From Homoserinibacter gongjuensis (GTDB taxonomy: Bacteria > Actinomycetota > Actinomycetes > Actinomycetales > Microbacteriaceae): a stretch of DNA of 64,000 nt. The notes beneath the pieces are model-generated. The model was not told where the DNA came from, searched no databases, and was given only the letters and a program-made list of their open reading frames with translations. Shown one piece after another: positions 27,406-37,324 of the stretch; position 1 is the first letter of the stretch, and every line of letters begins with the position of its first letter. The stretch spans positions 1,550,001 through 1,614,000 of the forward strand of contig NZ_BSVA01000001.1 of the NCBI RefSeq assembly GCF_030161875.1. The letters run 5' to 3'. The translations under genes and the position numbers were made by a program.

Positions 27406-29432
27406 ATGAGCGCCCCGGCGGACGCCGCGCGGTGGAACCCGCGACGGGTTCCCGCACGTCCGCGCACGAGCGACCGGGTGCGCGGCATCTGCGTGCTCGC
27501 CGTGGCGTGGTCGCTCGTGCTGGCCGCGGTGATCCTGGCCGCCGTGATCGGGCCGCCCTACGCGGTCGCCGGCGACCTCTCGATCATCTATCTGGGCTAC
27601 GCCGTCGTGTGGGGCGGGGTCGCCTGCATCATCGTGAGCCGCGGACCCACGATCACGGGGGTGATCCTCGCGGCGCAGGGCATCGGAGCCGGGCTCTCGC
27701 TCCTGTTCACGGTGCTGCTGCGCGCCGAGCCGGGTCCCCCGAGCTCGTCGGCGTGCTCGCGCACACCGCCGACCGCTTCTGGCTGCCCGGCGCGCTCACG
27801 AGCTTCGCCGTGCTGCCGCTGCTGTTGACGACCCGCACGACGGGGCGGCGCATCCGGATCCTCGTGGGCGCCGCGATCGCGATCTCGTTCGTGCCGGTGC
27901 TGCTCTCGCCGTTCCGTCAGCGCGCGGGTGTCGTCGCGAACCCGCTGGCTCCGGATGACCCGGTGCTGCAGGAGCTGCTGCGCGCGATCATCGTCGCGGC
28001 CTTCACCGCCGAGGTCGTGATCGGTGTCGTGAGTCTCGGCGTCGCGGCATGGCGACGGTGGCGCGGCCCGGTCGCCGATCGGCCCGGACAGGGCTGGGTC
28101 GTGCTCGGCCAGGCGCTGCTGGTGACATTCGCCTCACCCATCTTCCTGCCGATCCTGCCCGAGGTCGCCGCCGCCGTCGACGCGGTCGCGCCGCTTGCCC
28201 CGCTCGTGGCGCTGCTGTTCATGCCCGCGACCGTCGTGCTGTTCGCTCTCGGGCGTCGGACCCGCGGTGTCGAGGTCGCCGTCAACCGCACGGTCGTCAA
28301 CGTGCTGCTCGTCGCGGTGCTCGTGCTGGCGTACTCGACGATCGCGACCACGATCGCATTGACCCTGCCGGTGCCGCCGCTCATCGCGGGTGTCATCGGG
28401 GTCGCGGCGCTCGTGCTGAGCCTCGAGCCGTTGCGCGCCTGGATCCAGAGCCGCGTCGACGAGCTCGTGTACGGCGACGCCGCCGACCCCCGGCAGCTCG
28501 TGCGCACCCTCGGCGATCGCGTCCCCGATGACGTCGACGGCGACGCCCTGCGCGCGCTGGCCGAGGAGCTGCGTTCGGCGTTGCGCCTCGCGCGTCTCGA
28601 ACTCCACTCGGCCGAGCCGGGCGGGGTGCGGGCCGTCAGCGGGGTGGGCGGCGGGCCGGTCACCCGCATCGCGCTGCGCGGTTCCGCGGGCGAGGTCGGC
28701 TGGCTGGAGGCGGCGGCTCCCGGCAGGCAGCGCGTCGATCCGCGCGTCGCGCATGTGCTCGACCAGGTGTCGGGCGTGCTCGCGATCACCGTGAGCCTGG
28801 CGGAGATCAATCGCGACATCCTGGAGGCCGGCGATCGCGCACGCGATGTCGCCGCCGAGGAGCGGAGGATGGTCGCCCGCGAGCTCGACGAGGGGCTGGG
28901 GCCCGGCCTCGCGAGAAGCGTCGACCGTCTCGACAGGATCCCTCAGCTGGTGGTCGCGCGGTCGCCCGAGGCCGGCGCCGAGCTCGCCGCGGTGCGCGAG
29001 GAGCTCGCCGAGCGCACGAGCGAGGTTCGCGACCTCGCCCGCACCCTGCTGCCGGGAGCCCTCGACACGGGCGACGTCGACACCGCCCTCCGCGAGCTCG
29101 CGACCCGGTTCTCGAGCGCGCGCCTCGACATCACCGTCGAGGGGCGTCTCGGCGACGCCGTGCCCGATGGGCGCGAGGCGGCCATCCATCACCTCGTGGC
29201 CGAACTCGTGCTGCTGGCGCGGAGGGCGCCGGATGCGCGCACGGCCGTCATCACGATCGACGTCGCCGCGCGTGAGGTGCGCATCGCGCTCGAGGTCGAC
29301 GGCCGCGGGCGCCCCGGCGATGAGGGTCCGATCCTCGCCTCGGTGCGCGACCGGGCCGACGAGCTGGGAGGCGATCTGGAGGACACGGTCGTGGGCGCGG
29401 GTCGAGTGATCGTCGTGGCGGTGCCGCGATGA
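27406..29432 (+). CDS. Membrane sensor with degenerate histidine-kinase domains (pseudo-kinase; one apparent frameshift)
   Basis: About 675 residues once one C is added to the run at 27736-27740. Eight or more hydrophobic segments fill the first half (from VLAVAWSLVLAAVILAAVIG), followed by a coiled region starting RVDELVYGDAADPRQLV. The HisKA_3-like box reads ERRMVARELDEGLGPGLA: the phosphoacceptor His is Asp, codon 28887-28889. The expected N-box Asn of the ATPase domain is also missing (HHLVAELVLLARRA). It should therefore not phosphorylate itself and may regulate the intact kinase encoded next. The stop overlaps that gene's ATG (ATGA). ATG 27406 follows GCAGGA. Confidence 0.83.
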
Positions 29433-31520
29433 TCCGTCGCCGCGTCGCCGTCCGTCGCATCCTCGCGGTCGGTGTTCTCGTGACCTCGTGGGGGCTCGCG
29501 CTCGCCTCGATCGTGATCGCGTGGGTCTTCCAGCTTCCCGAGCTGCCGGTGGCGGGGGCATTCCTCTCGGCCTCTCCGCCGCTCGTGCAGTCGCGTTTCG
29601 ACGAGATCGGCGTGGTGGTGGCCCTCATCTACGGTCTCTTGAGCGCCGTGCTCCTGCTGCGTCGCCCGCATCCCGTGGTCGTCGTGCTGGCCGTGCACGC
29701 CGTCGGGTCGGGCATCGCCGCGTTCGGGGTGCAATGGGGACTGCTCGGCGAGCGGGTTCCCGACCTGCCGCTCTGGGGTCTGCTCGCGCACGCCGCAGGG
29801 TGGGGCTACATACCGGGCACCGTGGGCACGGTCATCGTGCCGGTCATCCTGCTGCGCAAGCCGCTCGGAGCCGCAGGGCGCACGGTCGTCACCGTCGTCG
29901 TGGCGCTCGCCGCCGTGAGCTGGCTCGCGGCCGTCGTGCACCAGGCGCCGCTCGATCCGGTGACCGGCGGGCCGATCAATCCGTTCGCGATCCGGGATGC
30001 CGCAACGCAGGCGATCCTGCCGTGGATCTACGGGGTCGCGGTCGTGCTCGCGGTGCTCATCTCGGTCGGCGTCGCGGTCTGGGTCGTGATGCAGTGGCGC
30101 CAGGCGACCGCGGATCGGCGCGCCCGGGTGGGCTGGCTCACCGTCGGCCACGCCTTCCTCACCCTCTCCTATGCCGCGCTCGTGGTGCCGGCGGACCCCG
30201 AGATCCCCGCGCTGCTGTGGGACTTCGGCATGATCGCGCCCGTGATCGGCCAGATCTTCTACCCCTCCGCCGTGCTCGTGCTCGTGCTCGGCACCCGTCT
30301 GCGCGGCATCGACCTCGCGGTGACGCGCGTGCTGCTCTGGACGATCCTGACCGTCGCGGCCATCACGGCGTATCTCATCGTGAGCGAGCTGCTGACCGCC
30401 GTCACCTCGCTCGACCCGGTCGCGATCGGCATCCTGAGCGCCGCGATCGTCGCCATCCCGCTGCAAGCGGCGCGGCGGGGATCGAACTCGGCATCGACCG
30501 GCTCGTGTATGGACCGGATGGTGACCCGGCACGCCTGCTCGGTCGGCTCGGTGAGCGGGTGGGCGAGTTCGACTCCGGTGCCGAGGGGCTCGTGGCTCTC
30601 GCCGCAGCGCTGCGCAGCGCGCTCGGCGTGGCGGCCGTCGAGATCGTGCCCGACCGCACGGGCGCCGCCCCGATCGGCGTCGGGAGGGTCGGAGAGGACG
30701 CCGTGGCCGTGGAGCTGCGCGCCGCGGGGGCACGGCTCGGTGAGATCCGGGTGCATCCCTGGCCGGGGAGCGGCTCTCGGGCAGCGTGCTGCAGAACCTC
30801 GAAGAGCTCGCCGGCGTCGTCGCGATCGCTCTGCGGCTCGCGCTCGCGAGCGCGCGGCTCGGCGCTGCCCGGGATCTGCTCGTCGCGGCACGGCAGGACG
30901 AGCGCCGCACCCTGCGTCGCGAACTGCACGACGGCATCGGGCCCTCGCTCGCGGGCGTCGGCTTCGGGCTTGCCGCTGTCGACAACCTCCGGGCGAGTGA
31001 TCCTGCAGCTGCGGGTGCCCTGGCATCCCGTCTCGCCGACGATCTGCGCGAACAGCTCGGTGAGGTGCGCCGCGTCGCGCGCAGCGTGCGCACCGATCGT
31101 GCCGTCTTCGAGCTCTCGGTCGAGCTCGCCGAACTCGCGGCGGACTTCGCCGGCTCCGGTGTCGAGGTGAGCGTCGACGCTCCCGCTGCGTGGCGCGTGC
31201 CGGTGGCTGCCGTGCGCCCCTTGTACCTCGTGGCCGCGGAGGCCGTTCACAACGCCGTGCGGCACGCGCGGGCCACGCTCGTCGAGATCGAGTTGCGCGA
31301 GGACGGCGAGGGGTTCGTGGCGCTCGGCGTGCGTGACGACGGCCGAGGCTTCGACCCCGACGGCGTCGCGGCCGGCGTCGGACTCACGACGATGCGCGAG
31401 CACGCCATCGAAGCGGGCGGCGACCTCGACCTGCGCTCGGGGCCCGCGGGAACCACGATTCTGATCCGCGTGCCGGCGTCGGCCGGCGCGGCCACCACCG
31501 TTCTGGAGACCACCACATGA
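29429..31520 (+). CDS. Membrane sensor histidine kinase, NarL-type partner (two apparent frameshifts)
   Basis: A paralog of the preceding gene with the same layout: multiple membrane segments, the linker GIDRLVYGPDGDPARLLGRL, then a working kinase core. The DHp box DERRTLRRELHDGIGPSLAG has its His codon at 30927-30929. The N box EAVHNAVRHA, the G1 box DDGRGF and the G2-like GLTTMREHA are intact. Reading whole needs one extra G at 30477-30480 and one at 30765-30768, giving 697 residues. It overlaps both neighbours by ATGA, so all three genes are translationally coupled. The signal is unknown. Confidence 0.88.
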
Positions 31521-32188
31521 CCACAGACTCAGCAAGCATCCGCGTCGTCGTCGTCGACGACCATCCGCTGTTCCGGATCGGCATCATCTCGCTGCTCGAG
31601 ACGCTCGAGGGCGTCGAGGTCGTCGGGTCGGCCGGGACCGCCGACGAGGCAGTCGAGGTGGTGCTCGAGACCTCTCCCGCGGTCGTGCTCATGGATCTGG
31701 ATCTGGCATCCGGCAGTTCGGGCATCGACGCGACGCGACGCATCAACCGCGAACGTCCCGACATCGGGGTGCTCGTGCTCACGATGCTGGGCGACGACGA
31801 GTCGCTCTTCGCTGCCGTGCGCGCGGGCGCCCGCGGCTACCTCCTGAAGACGGCGGCTCCCGGCGAGGTGCAGCGGGCGATTCACGCGGTCGCCGCGGGC
31901 GACATGCTGCTCGGCGCGGATGTCGCACGTCGCGCCGTCTCGTATCTCACCGAGGCGAAGCGCACGGGTGGCAACCCGTTCCCCGAGCTCACCGAGCGCG
32001 AGCGCGAGGTGCTCGACCTCGTGGCACGCGGCCAGGACAACCCGACGATCGCGCGCACGCTCGTGCTCACCAACAAGACGGTGCGCAACTACGTCTACGG
32101 CATCTCGACGAAGCTCGGCGCGACCGACCGCTCGGCGCTCATCGTGATGGCGCGCGAGGCGGGGGTGGGGATGGATTCACCCGCCTGA
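31517..32188 (+). CDS. NarL/FixJ-family response regulator
   Basis: A 223-residue DNA-binding regulator. The receiver domain starts VVVVDDHPLFR (acidic pocket) and has the phosphorylated Asp in VVLMDLDLASG, the conserved Thr in VLTMLG and Lys in YLLKTAA. The LuxR helix-turn-helix is LTEREREVLDLVARGQDNPT to NKTVRNYVYGISTKLGATDR. It is the expected target of the kinase encoded upstream, and may act on the surface-protein genes just downstream. Confidence 0.94.
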   Translation: MTTDSASIRVVVVDDHPLFRIGIISLLETLEGVEVVGSAGTADEAVEVVLETSPAVVLMDLDLASGSSGIDATRRINRERPDIGVLVLTMLGDDESLFAAVRAGARGYLLKTAAPGEVQRAIHAVAAGDMLLGADVARRAVSYLTEAKRTGGNPFPELTEREREVLDLVARGQDNPTIARTLVLTNKTVRNYVYGISTKLGATDRSALIVMAREAGVGMDSPA

Positions 32189-32240
32189 AAGGCAATTCGA
32201 AACCCATATCGGGTGCGACTGGCAGGAGTCCACCATCCTT

Positions 32241-33194
32241 GTGGATGCGACGGCCCCGGTGATCGCGCTCTACGGGATCGTCGACGGTGGCCGGTACGCC
32301 GTCGGTGAGGAGCTCTTCGTCGAGTACCAGTGCGGCGACGCGACCTCAGGGCTCGTCGGCGACGACTGCACGGCGGACCTGCCGGATGGAGCGCGCGTCG
32401 ACACCACGACGCCGGGCGACTACACCTTCGCGATCCGGGCCACCGACCTCGCGGGCAACACGACGCGTATCGTGCGCTCCTACAGCGTTGTCGCACCCGA
32501 CACGACCGACCCCGTCGTCGAGGTCGACGTGCCTGCGGAGCCGGCATCCGGCTGGTACCTCGATACGGTCACCGTGCGCTTCACCGCGAGCGACGAGAGC
32601 GGCATCCGTCGCATCCACTACGAGTACGACACGACGCAGGGCACGGTGAGCCGCGACATCGAGGCGGAGACCGCGGAGGTGACGTTCGACCGCAGCCAGT
32701 ACTACACGCTCAGCTACTGGGCCGAAGACAACGCTGGCAACCGCAGCGAGGGTCGCGACCTGCACCTCTACGTCGATGCAACCGCGCCCTGGATCAACCT
32801 GGTCTCGCCCGACGAAGACGAGCTCTCGATCCTGCCGAACGGCCACTTCGCCCAGCACGAGCGCGTCGTGATCGACTTCAGCTGCGACGACGACGCCTCG
32901 GGCATCGCGAGCTGCGATGCGACGACCCCGGATGGCCAGCTGCTTCCGACAGGGACGCCCGGCACCCATGAGCTGCGCATCGTGGCCACGGATGTCGCCG
33001 GTCACCGCACCGAGCGCGTGGTGAGCTACACGGTCGACGCGGCGGCGCCGAACGGCAACGGGGTCGTCGGACGGGGCGCCCCGCGCCTCGCGTCGACCGG
33101 CGCCGAGGGACTCGTCGGCGGTGTCGCGCTCGCCGTGCTCCTGCTGGGGGCAGGCGCGGTGCTCGCGATCCGTCGACGCGTGCGCACGCGGTAG
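32241..33194 (+). pseudogene. 5'-truncated paralog of the Ig-like LAXTG surface protein
   Basis: From GTG 32241 the frame gives 317 residues with no signal peptide, yet it ends in a cell-wall sorting signal (LASTG, hydrophobic span, RRRVRTR). It aligns along its whole length with the last 300 residues of the protein at 33385-35520, sharing EPASGW, WAEDNAGNRSE/WAEDAQGNRSE and LPTGTPGTHELRIVATDVAG. Matching sequence continues in frame upstream of the GTG (QESTILVD against HTRTIQVD) and stops close to the end of the regulator gene. The N-terminal half therefore appears to have been deleted. The product could not be exported as it stands. Confidence 0.72.
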
Positions 33195-33211
33195 AGAAAC
33201 CCGTGCGCACC

Positions 33212-33244
33212 GGTGGTCCGGCCCTTCGGGTGGGCCGGACCACC
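33212..33244 (+). terminator. Strong hairpin after the truncated surface-protein gene
   Basis: Perfect 13-bp arms GGTGGTCCGGCCC / GGGCCGGACCACC with a 7-base loop TTCGGGT. There is no T tract, as is common for actinobacterial terminators. It separates the kinase/regulator operon from the next surface-protein gene. Confidence 0.75.
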
Positions 33245-33384
33245 CGTCCGTCCCAGGACGCATGTCCCGGATGTCCCGGCGCTCTCGGGCCGCTGATCGA
33301 GGGCACCCGACTCTGGGCACCGGGACGCCCGGCCCGCGAATGTCGGATGGCGGCTTCGGTCGCACCCGAAAGGACACCTCCACC

Positions 33385-35520
33385 ATGACCTCCACCACCC
33401 CCGTGCGCCGGCTCGCCGCGGGCGCGACCACCGCGCTGCTCGCACTCGGGCTGCTGACGCCCGCCGCGCTCGCAGTCGCCGACGAGCTGCCCGTCGAGGA
33501 CCAGACCACCACGGTCCTCGACGAGGCGACCGCCCCCGTTCCTGATGAGATCCCGGATGCCGCCGCGGCGCCCGCGAGCGATCCGGAACCGATCGAGGAG
33601 GGCGCCCCTGCGTCCGAGTCCTCGGCGCCGGAGTCCTCGGCGCCCGAGACCCCGTCGGCCGAGGCTCCCGCCTACGACGCCTCCGCATCCGGCGCCCCGG
33701 CTTCCGGCGCCCCTACCGCCCAGGCGTTCGCCGCCGTGACTGACGCTCCCGCTCAGTTCTTCACGCCCACGATCGCGGCGGGCGCCACCTGGACCGGAAC
33801 CGTCGAGGTCACCGACATGGTCTTCATGAACCTCGGTGCGCTCGGGGCGGAGCTCTCGGGCCGGCTGCGCTCGCCCGCCGGAACCAGCTACGCGTTCGTG
33901 AGCCGCCCCGAGGGCAGCGCCGCGGTGGCCTTCTCCACGTCCACCCCGCAGAGCGGCACGGTGACGCTCAGCGTGCGCAACGAGGGCAGCACCGAGCGTG
34001 TCGTGCCCATCGGCTTCAGCTACCGCACGAGCACGGTCGACAACGGCGCCTTCTCGAGCATCGGCAAGACCTTCATCGAGCTCAACGTCACCCCGCAGAA
34101 GGACGGCGTGCTGCGCCCCGACGCGACCGCCCGCGCCCGCATCGTCGGACTCGATGCTGAGTACACGGCCGAGATGACCCCGATCGTGCCCAGTTCGCCT
34201 CAGCGGCGCGCCCGCTTCGACGGCGTCGTGCCGGGCCCCTACCTCGCGTTCGCGACCGTCACTCTCGACGGCGAAGAGCACTCCGTGCTCGTCGTGACCC
34301 ACGCGGCTGCGACCGACACGACCCCTCCCGTCGTCGAGTACCTCACGAATCCCGCCAGCTCGAACGCGCGCGGCTGGTTCCGGCAGGCGGTCACGGTGAC
34401 CCTCACGGCGAGCGACGCGGGCGCGGGCGTGTGGCGCCTGCAGCACGGCCTCGACGGCGGTCCGCTCACGACGCTGTACGGCCCCGTCGCGACCGTGAAC
34501 ATCGGCGAGGGCGTGCACGAACTGCGCTATTCAGCCGAGGACTACCAGGACAACGCGAGCCTCATGCACACGCGCACCATCCAGGTCGACCTCACCCCGC
34601 CGACGGTCGAGATCACCGGCATCCCCGACGAGATCGACGCGGGCGACGACCTCACCGTCAGCTACAGCTGTGCCGACGCGCTCTCGGACGTGTTCTCGTG
34701 CACGGCCCCGATCGCCTCCGGTGGGCAACTCGACACCTCGACGCCCGGACGCCACACCTTTACCGTCGTCGGCCTGGATCGCGCCGGCAACGAGACCCGC
34801 GAGACCGTCGAGTACCGCGTGATCGGCGCCGACACCACGGCGCCGGAGGTGCGCGTGGACCTTCCGACCGAGCCGGCGAGCGGCTGGCACACGAGCGCCG
34901 TGACGCTGCGCTTCACAGCGACCGACACCGAGAGCGACATCGCGTACATCCGCTGGGAGTACGGCACAGGGTCGGGCACCATCGTCGGCTCGGTGAACGG
35001 GCCTGACGGCGAGCTCGAGCTCGCCTCCACGGGCGAATACACCGTGCTTGTGTGGGCCGAGGATGCCCAGGGCAACCGCAGCGAACCGCACCAGCTCCCG
35101 GTGAACATCGACCTGCACGCGCCCGTCATCGAGGTGAACTCGCCCGAGGCCTCCTCAGGCATTCTGCCCAACGGGCACTACGCCCAGCACGAGCGCGTCC
35201 TGGTCGAGTTCGACTGCGCGGATATCGGCTCCGGGGTCGACCGCTGCGACGGGACGACTCCCGACGGCGTCCTGCTGCCCACCGGCACCCCCGGCACGCA
35301 CGAGCTGCGCATCGTCGCCACCGACGTGGCCGGCAACCGCACCGAGCGCACCGTCAGCTACATCGTTGACCCGGCCGCGGCATCCCCCGCGAACGGCGAT
35401 CGAGACCCCCGACTGGCACAGACCGGCGCCGAGACCGTGATCCCCGGGATCATCCTCGTCGCAGTTCTCCTCGCGGCGGGAGCCATGCTCCTGACCACGC
35501 GGAGGCTCGGCGGCCGCTAG
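33385..35520 (+). CDS. Cell-wall anchored Ig-like repeat protein with LAXTG sorting signal
   Basis: A 711-residue surface protein. ATG 33385 follows GAAAGGAC. In order: a signal peptide (RRLAAGATTALLALGLLTPA), a Pro/Ala/Ser/Glu-rich linker of about 80 residues with ESSAPESSAPE, a beta-rich region, and four tandem Ig-like or OmpL47-like modules. Each module begins with a TPPVVEY-, TPPTVEI-, TAPEVRV- or HAPVIEV-type strand and ends with AGN(E/R)TR-type turns. The ending LAQTG, a membrane span and TTRRLGGR are a class E sortase-type signal. A role in adhesion or envelope sensing is inference. Pairs of Cys in modules 2 and 4 may form disulphides. Confidence 0.85.
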   Translation: MTSTTPVRRLAAGATTALLALGLLTPAALAVADELPVEDQTTTVLDEATAPVPDEIPDAAAAPASDPEPIEEGAPASESSAPESSAPETPSAEAPAYDASASGAPASGAPTAQAFAAVTDAPAQFFTPTIAAGATWTGTVEVTDMVFMNLGALGAELSGRLRSPAGTSYAFVSRPEGSAAVAFSTSTPQSGTVTLSVRNEGSTERVVPIGFSYRTSTVDNGAFSSIGKTFIELNVTPQKDGVLRPDATARARIVGLDAEYTAEMTPIVPSSPQRRARFDGVVPGPYLAFATVTLDGEEHSVLVVTHAAATDTTPPVVEYLTNPASSNARGWFRQAVTVTLTASDAGAGVWRLQHGLDGGPLTTLYGPVATVNIGEGVHELRYSAEDYQDNASLMHTRTIQVDLTPPTVEITGIPDEIDAGDDLTVSYSCADALSDVFSCTAPIASGGQLDTSTPGRHTFTVVGLDRAGNETRETVEYRVIGADTTAPEVRVDLPTEPASGWHTSAVTLRFTATDTESDIAYIRWEYGTGSGTIVGSVNGPDGELELASTGEYTVLVWAEDAQGNRSEPHQLPVNIDLHAPVIEVNSPEASSGILPNGHYAQHERVLVEFDCADIGSGVDRCDGTTPDGVLLPTGTPGTHELRIVATDVAGNRTERTVSYIVDPAAASPANGDRDPRLAQTGAETVIPGIILVAVLLAAGAMLLTTRRLGGR

Positions 35521-35538
35521 TCGGGTTGCGGCCGCCGC

Positions 35539-35578
35539 GCGTCCGGGCGGGATATCCGGGGGTTCTCCGCCCGGACGC
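35539..35578 (+). terminator. Hairpin after the Ig-like surface-protein gene
   Basis: Perfect 12-bp arms GCGTCCGGGCGG / CCGCCCGGACGC with a 16-base loop, 19 bases past the stop. No T tract. Confidence 0.65.
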
Positions 35579-35666
35579 ACCCGCGGCCCAGCACCACCCT
35601 GCACCACCCACAGCACCACCCCCGACCCCCGGAACCACCAATCCGACACAGAAAGAGAACAGGACG

Positions 35667-37196
35667 ATGTCCCGAACCACCACACGCGCCCTCGCGGGCG
35701 CTCTCACCGCAGGCGCGGCCGCGATCGCGCTCGCCGGCTGCAACCTCATCCCGATTCCGGGCGGTGCTCCGGCCGAGCCCGGCAAGGCCGTCGGCTTCGA
35801 GCAGGTGCAGCAGGCCGTGATCCAGCTCGAGGCGCGCGGAACCTTCGTCGACCCGCAGTACGGCGGCTACGAGGGCGCAGGCCGAGGATCCGGCTTCATC
35901 ATCAGCGAGGACGGCCTCGCCGTCACCAACAACCACGTCGTCGTGGGCGCGGGCACGATCGACGTCTGGCGCGGAGGCGACCAGAGCGACACGCTCGACG
36001 CTCGCGTGCTCGGCGCATCTGAGTGCCTCGACATCGCCGTGGTGCAGCTCGAGAAGGACGAGTACCCCTACCTCGCCTGGCGCAAGGGCGACATCGCGAC
36101 CGGCATCGACGTGTACGCCGCGGGCTTCCCGCTCGGCGACCCCACGTTCACCATGACGCGGGGCATCGTGTCGAAGGCCGACATCGAGGGTGACACGGCG
36201 TGGGCGTCGATCGACTCGATCATCGAGCACGACGCGCGCATCCGTCCTGGCAACTCGGGCGGCCCGCTCGTCGACACCGACGGCCGGGTGGTCGGCGTGA
36301 ACTACGCCGGCGAGGACACCTACGACTACAACTTCGCCATCCACCGCGACGAGGTCAAAGACGTCATCGAGCAGCTCGCCGCGGGCGAGAGCGTGCTGAG
36401 CCTCGGCATCAACGGCCAGGGCGTGGCCGGCGAGGACGGCGGGCTCGGGGTCTGGGTCGCGTCCGTCGCGGCCGGCTCGGTCGCCGACAAGGCGGGCGTC
36501 AAGCCCGGCGATCTCATCACCCGACTGGGCGGTGTGAGCGTCGGCACCGACGGCACGATGCGGGAGTACTGCGACGTGCTGCGCACCCACGGAACCGAGG
36601 CGACGCTCGACATCGAGCTCTACCGTCCGGCCGACGAGTCGTACTACCGCGGCCAGGTCAACTCGGAGCGCGTCGTGACCGCTGTCGCGAACGTCGGCGG
36701 CGGGGGCGGCCAGCCCTCGGGCGACTTCGTCGACATCTCGGATGACTCCGGCCAGGTCGGCGTCTCGGTGCCGGTCGAATGGAAGGACGTCGACGGCTCG
36801 GGCTTCACCGACGACTCCGGCAACGTCTGGTACGGCGTGACCGCGAGCACGAGCATCCAGAAGCTCAACAGCGGCTGGAGCGTGCCCGGCGTCATCGTGA
36901 TGGCGACGCCCGGCGCGTCCGACCCCGCCTATGTCGACAACCTCCTCAACACGACGCGCTCGGGTGTGCAGTCCGAAGGCTGCAGCTCGAACGGGGTGCA
37001 GAGCTACGCCGACGGCTACCACACCGGCAAGTACGAGTACTTCACCGGATGCGGTTCGACGAAGGCCGACTACGTCGCCATCGCGGCGATCGCGGACGAC
37101 GGCAGCTACCTCATCTACGTGACCATCCAGGCCGTCAGCGACGACGACGCCGCCGCCCTGGACCGCATCGTCAGCAGCTTCATCGCGGGCTTCTGA
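35667..37196 (+). CDS. Lipoprotein trypsin-like serine protease with PDZ domain (S1C, HtrA-like)
   Basis: A 509-residue envelope protease. The signal peptide with lipobox LAGC anchors it outside the membrane. The catalytic triad is visible: His in VTNNHVVVG, Asp in CLDIAVVQL, Ser in RPGNSGGPLV. A PDZ-like domain follows (VASVAAGSVADKAGVKPGDL), then a C-terminal domain of about 170 residues with paired Cys (SEGCSSNGVQSY, FTGCGSTKADY) that resembles ligand-binding or chaperone-like tails of actinobacterial proteases. It likely processes or clears misfolded envelope proteins. ATG 35667 has a weak AGGAC-type ribosome site. It sits with the kinase/regulator and surface-protein genes. Confidence 0.9.
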   Translation: MSRTTTRALAGALTAGAAAIALAGCNLIPIPGGAPAEPGKAVGFEQVQQAVIQLEARGTFVDPQYGGYEGAGRGSGFIISEDGLAVTNNHVVVGAGTIDVWRGGDQSDTLDARVLGASECLDIAVVQLEKDEYPYLAWRKGDIATGIDVYAAGFPLGDPTFTMTRGIVSKADIEGDTAWASIDSIIEHDARIRPGNSGGPLVDTDGRVVGVNYAGEDTYDYNFAIHRDEVKDVIEQLAAGESVLSLGINGQGVAGEDGGLGVWVASVAAGSVADKAGVKPGDLITRLGGVSVGTDGTMREYCDVLRTHGTEATLDIELYRPADESYYRGQVNSERVVTAVANVGGGGGQPSGDFVDISDDSGQVGVSVPVEWKDVDGSGFTDDSGNVWYGVTASTSIQKLNSGWSVPGVIVMATPGASDPAYVDNLLNTTRSGVQSEGCSSNGVQSYADGYHTGKYEYFTGCGSTKADYVAIAAIADDGSYLIYVTIQAVSDDDAAALDRIVSSFIAGF

Positions 37197-37202
37197 CCCC
37201 TC

Positions 37203-37240
37203 GGGCGAGGCGCCGCGTCCTCCTGCGCAGCGCCTCGCCC
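37203..37240 (+). terminator. Hairpin after the S1C protease gene
   Basis: Perfect 11-bp arms GGGCGAGGCGC / GCGCCTCGCCC with a 16-base loop, starting 7 bases past the stop codon. Confidence 0.75.
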
Positions 37241-37253
37241 GCCAACGCGCTTT

Positions 37254-37283
37254 CCTCCACCTCCACCTCCACCTCCACCTCCA
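37254..37283 (+). repeat. Five tandem copies of CCTCCA
   Basis: A perfect hexanucleotide tract, lying 41 bases upstream of the ATG at 37325 and just after the protease terminator. CCTCC can pair with ribosome-binding purine tracts, and a six-base unit in a leader can vary in copy number. Confidence 0.9.
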
Positions 37284-37324
37284 CGCGGGCCTCCCGCACC
37301 ACCTGAATCAAGGAGCGAACCACC

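Noticed and set aside
32160-32240. An independent start for the truncated surface protein inside the regulator gene, giving a normal secreted protein.
   Set aside because: The in-frame upstream sequence overlaps the regulator and encodes no signal peptide; similarity to the paralog begins only after the regulator stop.
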